64,000 nt of DNA, taken from contig CP071499.1 of assembly GCA_017354895.1 (NCBI GenBank), positions 496,001-560,000 on the forward strand. The letters are read 5' to 3'. The translations under genes and the position numbers were made by a program. Shown in pieces: positions 55,350 through 64,000 of this stretch. The notes below the pieces were generated by a model, which saw only the letters and a list, made by a program, of their open reading frames with translations, did not search any database and was not told the DNA's origin. The stretch is from Podospora comata. Lineage: Eukaryota; Ascomycota; Sordariomycetes; Sordariales; Podosporaceae. The stretch's first letter is position 1; every line of letters begins with the position of its first letter.

Positions 55350-55951
55350 ATGGGGACACCCTCCCGTCTTTTTCTCGCCAGGGCAGACAAGAAAGAGTTT
55401 CCGGAGTGGCCGTTCCCTTTCTTCAGGAGCAGCACACCGCTTTGTTATTTTGTTGATTCCGTTCTGGAAGCTGGTTGGTGGTTGAGACACATCTCTCTGC
55501 ACGTCTCACCGATACCAGAGCCACATTCAAGCCTCTCTTTGGTCCTCCTCAACCCGCCATGGCCCGCCGAAGTGAGGCGGGGAGCTGAACTTCAGCCAAC
55601 GGCCTTCCCCAGATTTGCTCAGCCGCAATCCCGGACAACGGCCCACAACATCCTTCCACAAGGCCATCCCTGTAACACCATCTCGCAGTCTCATTCTGGT
55701 GGGGTCTTGATCTTGGACGTCATTGCTTTGATTTCTTCTTTTATTTGGCAGCCGACACTTCGTACCAAGATGCGCTGTCTTCGGGAGTTGTCGACGCTGA
55801 CATCATTGGACAAGATGCCATTCCAAGCTGGATTGCGGGATATCTGGCCGCCGCCAATCAGCCTTCAGAGACACTACCGCGGCGTGATTATGTCAGGCCT
55901 GAGGAGCCTTCACATGATTCCACTTTGCCCATCACCAGTTCAATCCGCTGA
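55350..55951 (+). CDS. Hypothetical protein, weak two-exon model
   Basis: Exon 55350-55698 and exon 55752-55951, joined by a 53-nt intron (donor GTGGGG, acceptor TTGGCAG), give 182 aa. The second exon looks more protein-like: ADTSYQDALSSGVVDADIIG, then DAIPSWIAGYLAAANQPSET, acidic and helical. The first exon is Pro/Arg/Ser-rich and less convincing, so the real start may differ. No family is recognised. It lies just upstream of the epoxide hydrolase on the same strand, leaving only 101 bp for that gene's promoter, which is a reason for caution. Confidence 0.3.
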
Positions 55952-56052
55952 CTTGACCCCTCACAAGTGACTACGGCGTCAAGAAGCTGCCGTCAGATTG
56001 CAGCAAGATCATCATCAGCAAACCAGTTCTTGAATCTTTCACTTAACACATA

Positions 56053-57219
56053 ATGGCCACGACTTCAAGTGCCTTTCCTCCGCTTCCTCTACCTGATGGC
56101 ATCATCGAAGACTACATCGACTGCACATCATCTTGTGGTCTAACCTTCCATGTGCTCAAAGCAGGAAAACCAGGAAAACCCCTCGTTTTATTCACCCACG
56201 GCTACCCGGAGCTGGCCTACTCATGGCGCAAAGTTCTACCCGCCGTTGCCGAAGCAGGCTACTTTTGTGTGGCTCCAGACCAGCGTGGATACGGCCGAAC
56301 AACTGGGTGGCCTCGGAGAAACTTTGAAGATACCGACCTGGCAGAATGGTCTCTGACAAATCTAGTGCGCGATTTGGTGTGTCTGGTTTACAAGTTGGGA
56401 TATACCCAAGTACGCAGCATCGTTGGGCATGACTTTGGCGCTGTGAGCGCTGCCGTGGCGGCCTTGGTACGGCCAGACATGTTTCTCTCCACGGTTCACA
56501 TGAGCCACCCTTATCACCCCCCTTCAACTCCCCCTCTCAGTAGCCCGAAGGGCGGAAAAGATATACACACGGATTTGGCTGCTCTTTCTCCGCCGAGAAA
56601 ACATTACAAGTGGTACAACTCAACTGCTCTGGCTGCTAAGGATTGGGACGTGCCACCCCAAGGGCTTGAGGCCTTCCTCAGAGGCTATTTTCACCTCAAG
56701 TCGGCCGACTGGGAGAAGAACGAGCCCTATCCACTGGATGCCTGGACTGCGGACCAGTTGGCAAAAATGCCAGAGTACTACATCATGCGCCGAGACCAAA
56801 CAATGCCAACGATGGTCCATGAAAACATGGTGGGAGAGGATGCTTCCAAGACCGAAAGGTGGCTGAGCAAGGACGAGATGGAGCTCTATTGTTCTGAGTG
56901 GAAGCGAACTGGCTTCCAGGGCGCTCTGAACTGGTATCGAGCACAAACCGTGGGGGTCCAGGACAACAAGAAGGCTGCAGGTGACATGTGGCTATTTGCT
57001 GGAAAAAAGATTGAGGTTCCGGTTGCATTCATCAGCGGAGCCAAGGACTGGGGAAACTACCAACTACCTGGAGCTCTCCAAGGGTACGAGAATGAGGAAT
57101 GGGTCAAAAACGGAATGTTCAGGGGCGCGACGTTGGTTGAGGGGGCTGGACACTGGGTACAGCAAGAGCAGCCGGATGCCGTGATTCGGGAGATTCTCAA
57201 GTTCCTTCAGTCCCTGTGA
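56053..57219 (+). CDS. Epoxide hydrolase-like alpha/beta hydrolase
   Basis: An intron-less enzyme of 388 aa. The oxyanion motif HGYPE is at 49-53 and the cap-side motif QRGYGRT at 78-83. The nucleophile is Asp127 in IVGHDFGAVSAA: an Asp at this elbow is the mark of epoxide hydrolases and dehalogenases rather than lipases. The lid carries Tyr residues near MPEYYIMRRD that could activate the epoxide. The acid is likely the Asp in ISGAKDWG, and His367 in GAGHWVQQEQP is the base. No signal peptide is seen, so it is cytosolic. Typical roles are xenobiotic or fatty-acid epoxide opening; the substrate is unknown. Confidence 0.88.
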   Translation: MATTSSAFPPLPLPDGIIEDYIDCTSSCGLTFHVLKAGKPGKPLVLFTHGYPELAYSWRKVLPAVAEAGYFCVAPDQRGYGRTTGWPRRNFEDTDLAEWSLTNLVRDLVCLVYKLGYTQVRSIVGHDFGAVSAAVAALVRPDMFLSTVHMSHPYHPPSTPPLSSPKGGKDIHTDLAALSPPRKHYKWYNSTALAAKDWDVPPQGLEAFLRGYFHLKSADWEKNEPYPLDAWTADQLAKMPEYYIMRRDQTMPTMVHENMVGEDASKTERWLSKDEMELYCSEWKRTGFQGALNWYRAQTVGVQDNKKAAGDMWLFAGKKIEVPVAFISGAKDWGNYQLPGALQGYENEEWVKNGMFRGATLVEGAGHWVQQEQPDAVIREILKFLQSL

Positions 57220-57810
57220 TCGACTTTGTTCTGGAAGCAGATCGAAGGACTCCCTTCCGCCGCCTTCGCTTGCGGCTGATGTTTGAAAGCCGGACCTTGC
57301 CGTCAAGCCGAGGATATCGTGTCTTCCATGCACATCTCAAACAACTCACCGTTGGGGGTGGGGGGGGAGGGGTGGTCAAGAACGAACCGATAAGTCCGAC
57401 CTTCAACAAAGAAACAGCGAAGAATTTGCAACCACATCGTCATCACGGCCTGGATGGAGACACGCCGAACCCGGAATGCGTATATTGCTTTAATATCGGA
57501 GCGGACGGAGGTCCCACCCGCCAGGTCAGGGCGAGGTTCTAGAAAGGAATTGGTTGTTCTCTGCAGGAACGCCTCATATCGAGGCAATATGTGCAAATGA
57601 CCGCAGCATTCTCATCTTCTCTATAGCCCGGTTTGCCTCTTCTGCCAAGGTTCATTGCGAGAAAGTCTGATAGGATGCTACAACGTTGGCGCAGCTGTGT
57701 AAGCGCCCGCATACTGAATATATCGTCACATGGTCAACGGGAAACAACAGCCATTGCAATATTGGAATCTGGACATGGACAATTTCCACTTCCGTTCTTG
57801 GACCTGAGCA

Positions 57811-57978
57811 CTCGCCGCTTTAACCTGAGCAGGGATGAGTAAAGCCCTGAGCAAGACCTGAGCAGACCCTGACTGAAGTGAGCAGACCCTGAGCAGTCCC
57901 TGAGCGAGATGAGCAGTCCGGAGACGAAGATGAGCCAGTCCTGATCTCCACCTAATTCAGGACAGATAAAGCGGCGAG
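57811..57978. repeat. MITE-like unit with 11-bp terminal inverted repeats
   Basis: CTCGCCGCTTT at 57811-57821 is the exact inverse of AAAGCGGCGAG at 57968-57978. Between them lies an array rich in TGAGCAG/CCTGAGCA words. No target-site duplication is obvious. Confidence 0.5.
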
Positions 57979-58011
57979 AAGTCACATGGCGAATTGTGTC
58001 CAGATTCCGGT
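57974..58011 (+). repeat. Dispersed repeat core, left copy
   Basis: A 38-bp core starting GCGAGAAGTCAC and ending ATTCCGGT. The inverted right copy at 63884-63921 matches at 32 of 38 positions by hand alignment. Confidence 0.8.
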
Positions 58012-59084
58012 GGTACAACAACATGTGTTGAACAAGTCTGTCACGGAGCCGCAAAGTCGGTACTTTGAATTTATCCCCATCCCCAGTCTCATGCACACGT
58101 TGTCGGGTGACGCCCCTCGTGCGAGCTGCTTGTGAGCCTGCATTCTCGCTCACCAGCCGCCTTCGAGAAATGTTCTACTTCAACAATAGAGTTACTATTG
58201 TAGCTGGCCAAGGCGGGTAGCTAGTGATACAGTTGCCTCTTGAGGTTGCCATGGACAATGAGCCTGAATTTGAACTGGACATCATGGGCAGCAATACCTC
58301 ACTCCCATCCCGCGATGATACCAAACCTCAGTCGACAACACCACTCTAGCGCGGCTCTCCCAACTCGTGATTCGGGGAATTGGAGCTGTCACCGACTCGC
58401 ACGCCGTCGACCGTTAGGAAAGGCCCACAGGAACTGTGTTGTACGCAGCAGTGTCAAGGTGAACGGGAAGGGGTACTCCGGGCCCAATGCGGAAGGCATA
58501 CGCCGTCTTATGCCGAATCAGACCAGACCGGGTTGGTGGAACATTGACGTAATACAACCTTGACGAGAATCGCTACCGCTTTTAGGGCTGTAAAGTACGG
58601 TAGTCGCCATGCGGGCTGCGGGGAGGCACGTGGAAAACTTGGTCGAACCCACCCCGTCCCCGGATCCCGTTCTGGGGAGCCTTGTCCCTGTTCCCCGCAT
58701 TTTGCTGGTTTTCGCCCGAGCGTGGCAGGGCTTGGGGTTCCAAAGAAGGTTCTTACCTGTGAGCCTCCAACTGTCTCTTGTTGTTGGGCATAGGATGGCT
58801 AATGTCTTGACTGCGACACTGTAATTCAGCCGAAAGCCATCAAACCCCACAGAGTTACTAAATCTCGGCTTCTTTTGTTCCATGGCCAATGCTAGTTCGG
58901 GTTCTCGCCGAAGCACTGATGCTTCCATTGTTCGTTGACACGTTATGCTGGACGCCACGCCGTGACAATGGACTAGAACCAAACCACACAGGCATGGTAG
59001 CTCTCGAAGAGAGATAGCTGCGGACAGAACCAGATGGCCGAGAAGCATGGGGTTGATCTGGAGGATCCACGGGGGTCAGAAGAG

Positions 59085-59091
59085 GATAAAA
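59085..59091 (+). promoter_or_regulatory. TATA-like box of the DUF1996 gene
   Basis: GATAAAA about 100 bp before the start codon. Confidence 0.35.
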
Positions 59092-59191
59092 GATGGCTGA
59101 TCGCCCTTCCAGAGGTGAAAGGTCTTGGGTAGTCAGTCGTCAAGGAGCCAGCAGGATATCTTACTTCATAGAGTTGGGTATACCGAATCTC

Positions 59192-60486
59192 ATGATCAAG
59201 ATGCACTCCCGCAACGTCCTCGCCGCCGCCGTGGCGTTGGCTGGCGCCCCGAGCGTCCATGCCGTCCTTCGATTCTCGTGCTCAGAGCTTGTGACCGAGC
59301 GTCTCGATCCGTATGTCTTTTTTTGGACCAGCCATGAGCAGGTTGAGTGCTAACAGGTCATGACAGTCTCGTCTTCCCAGGTGCTATCCAGTCTCCTCAC
59401 GTCCACCAGATCGTCGGTGGCAACATGTTCAACGTGACCATGGACCCCAACAGACACAACATTGGCGAGGAGGCCACCTGCACAACCTGCACCTTCTCTG
59501 AGGATTTCTCCAACTACTGGACGGCCATCCTTTACTTCCGTGCCCGCAACGGCACCTTGATCCGGGTCCCGCAGCGGCCCAACATTGACTTTGACGGTGC
59601 CCGTGGCGGCGGTATGACCGTCTACTACACGGCCACCTATCAAAACCACAAGCCCACCGCCTTCCAGCCCGGCTTCCGCATGATTGTCGGTAACCCCATG
59701 TACCGCACCCAGGCCCAGGCGTCTCGCTACCGCCAGATGACCTTCACCTGCCTCGAGACCCTCTCGACCCGCACCGGCGAGACCACCGAGATGCCCAAAC
59801 AGCCCTGCAGAGAAGGCATCATGTCCAACGTCCGCTTCCCCACCTGCTGGGACGGCAAGACTCTCGACCCCCCGGATCACTCCTCCCACGTCGCCTACCC
59901 CAGCAGCGGGACCTTTGAGTCAGGCGGCCCCTGCCCCGCCTCCCACCCCGTCCGCATCCCCCAGCTATTTTACGAGGTCCTCTGGGACACCCGCCGCTTC
60001 AACGACCGCAGCCTCTGGCCCGAGGACGGCTCCCAGCCGTTTGTCTGGTCGTACGGCGACTACACCGGCTACGGCACCCACGGCGATTACGTCTTTGGGT
60101 GGAAGGGCGACTCCCTCCAGCGTGCCATGGATGCCAACTGCGACTTTTACTGCCCTCAGCTCAAGACGCAGAGCATTGCTACTGGTAACCAGTGCAGACA
60201 GAACCAGAAGGTGGCCGAGAACATTGACGGGCCGTTTGATCGTTTGCCTGGGAATGTGGAGATTACCGGGCCTCAGCCTGGGGCTTCCAACCCTAATCCT
60301 GGGAACGGCGGCGGTAGTACTCAGACTCCTGTGCAGCCTACTCCTGTGCCCAACCCTGGGAATGGTGGCGGCTGCAGTGTTCAGAAGTGGGGACAGTGCG
60401 GTGGTCAGGGGTGGAGCGGGTGCGCTGTTTGCGCTTCGGGGTCGACTTGCCGGGCGCAGAACCAGTGGTATTCTCAGTGCTTGTGA
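59192..60486 (+). CDS. Secreted DUF1996 protein with C-terminal CBM1
   Basis: Two exons (59192-59310, 59367-60486) give 412 aa. The signal peptide ([24 protein letters not shown]) may start at either of two close ATGs. The DUF1996 domain covers about 25-320: [19 protein letters not shown] across the splice, [50 protein letters not shown] and [16 protein letters not shown] Gly/Pro/Asn linker with two PNPGNGGG copies leads to a fungal cellulose-binding module at 375-412 ([17 protein letters not shown] ... QWYSQCL). Family knowledge: DUF1996 proteins are secreted and widespread in fungi, some with lectin-like or wall-stress annotation; activity is unsettled. The CBM1 targets it to plant cellulose. 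It converges on the laccase gene, with 213 bp between stops. Confidence 0.93.
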
Positions 60487-60699
60487 GGGCCTTGTTGCTG
60501 AGGGAGAGGATAATCACGGGAATGAGAAGGGGAAGAGAGAGATTTATTGTAAATAGTACCCTTGTGTGTCGTACATGGTAAGCCTTAAAAAGACAGAAAC
60601 TTGCATACAGTCATCCATCATCACAATGACTTTTATATTTAACCAGGTTGTTGTTGAAACTCACCTTTTTCACCCACCTTTGTCCCATCATCGGAAAAA

Positions 60700-62984
60700 T
60701 CAAATCCCAGAATCGGTCTGCACGATCGGATCCCTGTTGTTCCACCTCCTCCAGCTCTCACACCCCAACTGCACGGGCAGCAAATCCCTGTTGTAATCGG
60801 GTATCTCCCTCGGCCTGACCACAAGCTGCAGTGCCAGCCCTGTTTCTTTTTGTCAGCCTCAAACAAAAACAAAAAAAAAAAACAAAAAAATCAGAAGGGG
60901 GGTTAAACTGACCAGAACTAGCATGCCAAGCAATATGGCAATGCATCAACCACGCCCCCGGATTATCTGGCTTAAACGCCAGAGCAAGATACCCGCCACT
61001 GGGCAACAGCGCTGTATCCCGTCTGGCAGGGTTATCGAATTTAAAATCCCTGGGAGAGTTGACTGGATCGTAAGGTTTCCAGTCCTGGTTGAGGATTACA
61101 AAATCAGAGCCGTGGAGGTGGATGGGGTGCCCGGTGGGGATGGCGGTGAAGTTGGGGTCTGGGTTGAAGAGGAAGGAGCCGTCTACGATTAGGTAGACGA
61201 AGCCGTAGGATTGTTCGACTTTGACAAGTGTCAGCTAGGTTGGTTGGGTTGGGTGAGGGAAACGGGTGTTCAAATGTGGTAGGGGAAAAGCGGGACTTAC
61301 ATCTGGTGATAGAAGAAAACGGCGGGTTGGTAAACGGGTCGAGGATGGTCGGCATGCTGAAATTCACCCAGAGTGGTTGGGAAGTCGGGCTGTTGGCTAG
61401 GAGCCAGTGTTTGAAGGGCAGTTGGGGGTATAAATCCGGGTTGGCGTTCTTTTCATACCCGGCCGTGAATGACCCGCGGGAGACGTCGTTGCTGGGTTTG
61501 GCGGACACCTCCCAGGGGACGATGGGGACGAGGCGGTCTTGGCTGATGTGGGATTCGTCGATGCAGGTGTCGTTTACGCCTTTGTGCTTGACCGAGGTTG
61601 AGTCGGGGTAGGGGAGCTTGGGGGCGCCTTCGTAGGCGATGAAGGAGGTTGTTTCTTTGACCTGGGTGAACTCGCCTTTTTGGTTCTTGCGGAAGGCGCT
61701 GCAGCCGGCTGCGGGGGTGGTGCGCATCCAGTAGAGGCTGGGCTCTTGGTTGGCTTCTACCACGACGGTGTAGCGCTGACCTGGGAGAAAGTTAGTAGTT
61801 GTCTGGTCAAGGAGGAGGTTAGGTACGCACCAATGCCCAGCAAAAGAGAGGTTGTGGTGTAAGGCTTGATGGCGACCAAGTCACTGGCTATCACAGTCAT
61901 GGTGTGGTTGTCGATGGAAAAGACAAAGCTTGATGCAGCAGATCCGTTGATCAGTCTCAGCAGATGTTTTTTGCCTGGTTTAAACATGGTCTTGAAGTAG
62001 TTGTTCGTCCATCTCCCATTGGATTGTTTGAAGGCTCCGATGCCGTTAACGACAATGTTGTCGGCCTTGGGAGGGGTCTCGTTGCCGCAGTCGTAGGCCT
62101 CACAGTTGAAGGCGGCAAACGAAGTGTTGTAGAGCCAGTCAGCGACCATGATGGGACCGTTGTCAATATCCCACTCGGCACTAGTTGGGCCGTGAATAAT
62201 GAGTGGACCAGCCACGCCGTCGGGATATTGAAGAGAATAGTGTGAGTGATACCAGGTATGTCCGTACTGCCTCGCTCGGAACTCGTACGTGTATTCCTCG
62301 CCATACGCGATTGGACATTGAGTGACACCGTTGACGCCGTCCATGTCGTTGCTGTAAAGCTGACGGAGGCCGTGCCAGTGGATGGTAGTCCCATTGTCGC
62401 GATACTTGTTTCTGACATGGACGACAATCTTATCACCCCAGCAGGCCTCAATGATGGGCCCTGGATAGGTGCCGTTCAGAGCTACTCCGTTGATCTTGGG
62501 TTGACCATCGGGCCTAAGGTCAGCTTGGTCGACGGTGAGCCAGTACTATTGAGCACGTTAGCAATTATATCATGGCCAATACAGAACACAAGATATCAAC
62601 TTGCCTCTCGAGTTATGCCAAAGGGGGTTGTAACTTCGTCTGTACAATCATGAGCAACTGCAGTGTCAACAAGGGGCTGGATGTGGAAGATATACAATCA
62701 TCATTGATGTCGTAGTCTTTGAACTTTACACGTCTCTGCCAGCATGTCCTGGAGACATTATTGCATGGCTTGTACCCATGGGATCTGAGAGCGGGATAGA
62801 CACAGTCTCTAACTGGATCGATCCGTGGACTGTAGGCGCCTGCAAAGTCGGCCGCGCTGTATGTCGCGGGGGGGGGGGTAGGCACGAACAGAGGCTGTTG
62901 AGGTGAAAAGAGGGCGTCGAAAGGAGAAAACGAGGTGAAAGCAGCATGGCTGAGGAAGTCGAGACATGTTTTGAGGAAACCCAT
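60700..62984 (-). CDS. Laccase-like multicopper oxidase
   Basis: Oxidises phenols or similar reductants and reduces O2 to water; probably extracellular. Six exons (62984-62696, 62639-62605, 62545-61831, 61780-61301, 61218-60913, 60839-60700) give 654 aa. Copper motifs: HWHG 164-167, HTWYHSH 204-210, HPIHLHG 537-543 and HCHIAWH 599-605, the full set for one T1 and the trinuclear site. An early Cys ([21 protein letters not shown]) and [16 protein letters not shown] fit ascomycete laccases. Exon 2 is only 35 nt, and the intron after it uses a GC-AG pair (GCAAGT...TAG). The N-terminal 30 residues ([16 protein letters not shown]) are a weak signal peptide, so the secretion call is moderate. A run of 11 G/C lies in exon 1. 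Confidence 0.92.
62868..62878. repeat. G11 homopolymer inside laccase exon 1
   Basis: Eleven G on the plus strand encode part of PTPPPAT in the laccase; the reading frame is intact at this length. Confidence 0.85.
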
Positions 62985-64000
62985 CTTGTAAGAGTCAAGA
63001 TGAGAGTTGTCCGGGTCGTTCTTCTGTCTACCATGAGGATTTCACCCTCACTTAAGTGCAGGCAAGTAGGGCCTGATGTAGCCCAGCCATCCGCCAACCC
63101 CTCATTTTGGCGATAATCGGCCGGAATTTGAAGCGCCTTCCAGCTGCGTCTAGAGCGAATCACAACTGATAAAGCTATGCCATGATGATCCTTCTGGCTT
63201 GACTGTGCATGAAGAACGTGGTGTTATCGTTTGCGGTTGACGCGCCTTTGTTCATCTTTGATTCGTTGTCATGGTGTGAAATGGCAGCCCATGCAAACCG
63301 TGTCGAGGATATTGTGCGCATCTGTCTGAAAGTGGAAGCTATCGACATCGAGGGACAGCTGAGTTGAGGGTAGGGAGGAGCTGAGGCGGGTGGCGGCCAG
63401 TCAAAAGCGATGGTGGTTCTGTAAGAGAGGTAGGGTTTGGCCAATGCTGTGAGATGCCACATCACCCACTTCTAACTCTTGACAGGAGAAGAAGAAAGTG
63501 CTGATAGTTCGGCATCGTGCAGGAGGTTGCATTTGTCGTACCGACTCCGACTCGAATGACGGGTTTCGGCCCGGTGATCGGGTATTGCATTTCCGATGAA
63601 GGTTTTATGCCCAGCAGGAAAACAGTGTGTGGTGTTGGTTAACTTCTTTGACATTGCATTACAAAGCAATACACCCACTTGGTCGAAGCACAAGGTCTTT
63701 ATCCACCACCATCAAGCTTTTCAACCCCGACAGCGCAGAATCTGACAGCACTGACAATCATTCAAACTCTGTTGACTCGGCCTTATCATCTTAATTGCAG
63801 TTAGTTCCGGATGCAAGACCATGATTACAAATGCGATGCCGCAAGTTGTTACCCTCGACTCGCTTCGTCATACCTGTAACAATACCGGAATGTGCTCATA
63901 ATTTGCCACGTGACTTCTCGCGGAACTGAGGACCGGCTCATCTGCGACTCCAGTCTGCTCACCTTGCTCAGGGATTACTCTGGGTCTGCTCACCTTGCTC
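62985..64000. other. Right-edge intergenic with repeat copy
   Basis: Laccase promoter, then gene-free sequence to the window edge. The right repeat copy starts at 63884. Confidence 0.5.
63884..64000 (-). repeat. Dispersed repeat, right inverted copy, cut by window edge
   Basis: On the minus strand it reads GAGCAAGGTGAGCAGACCC ... GATGAGCCGGTCCTC and then the 38-bp core (63884-63921), the same order as the left copy. It runs past the window end. Confidence 0.8.

Larger units (their letters stand above)
57220..59191. other. Gene-poor 2 kb with repeat copy
   Basis: Holds the left copy of the inverted repeat (57804-58011) and otherwise short, frame-shifting ORFs. The right end is the DUF1996 promoter with a GATAAAA box at 59085-59091, about 100 bp before the ATG. 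Confidence 0.5.

Overview
The window is nuclear DNA of a filamentous ascomycete, most likely a Sordariomycete of the order Sordariales (Podospora/Chaetomium-like). The evidence is short GT-AG introns of about 50-90 nt with CTNAC-type branch sites, one or a few introns per gene, secreted plant-biomass enzymes (AA9 LPMO, GH55 glucanase, a CBM1-bearing DUF1996 protein, laccase), a NOD-like-receptor relic and an intron-less tRNA-Ser(UGA). Placement below class level is inference. Exon-intron models were built by hand from reading frame and splice signals; coding lengths were checked to be multiples of three.

Layout. 0-8.2 kb: edge of a His-rich gene, an AA9 LPMO, an amino-acid permease, then a secreted VT-rich protein with a carbohydrate-binding-like jelly roll. 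8.2-20.1 kb: gene-poor, AT-richer stretches around a doubtful hypothetical gene, a Lys/Glu/Ala-rich protein, a DUF1308 protein, a tRNA-Ser, a 5'-truncated sacsin/NO-VEIN-like gene and a Cys-rich zinc-binding-like protein. 20.2-26.2 kb: an FSH1-type serine hydrolase, then three endomembrane glycosylation genes: nucleotide-sugar transporter, GPI12 de-N-acetylase and a GT32 mannosyltransferase. 26.7-30.6 kb: four small proteins (one with a paired motif, two secreted, one probably mitochondrial). 31.4-34.2 kb: a broken NLR with lipase-like and ankyrin parts but no NACHT core. 35.3-44.5 kb: ATP adenylyltransferase, a Myb-like factor, a reductase/tautomerase divergent pair and a FIT-family ER protein. 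45.4-54.0 kb: GH55 exo-beta-1,3-glucanase and an F-box/WD40 protein separated by almost 4 kb without a gene. 55.3-63 kb: a doubtful small gene, an epoxide hydrolase, a DUF1996-CBM1 protein and a multicopper oxidase. The last two genes converge and are bracketed by inverted copies of a dispersed repeat.

How the genes fit together. Most are ordinary housekeeping or secretome genes without cluster logic. Three groupings deserve attention: the glycan-synthesis trio at 21.4-26.2 kb, the DUF1996-CBM1/laccase pair inside an inverted repeat, and two eroded relatives of large families (NLR and sacsin-like). No clear new system was found. The strongest oddities are the NACHT-less NLR relic, the inverted repeat with a mini-element inside it, and a 35-nt microexon next to a GC-AG intron in the laccase.
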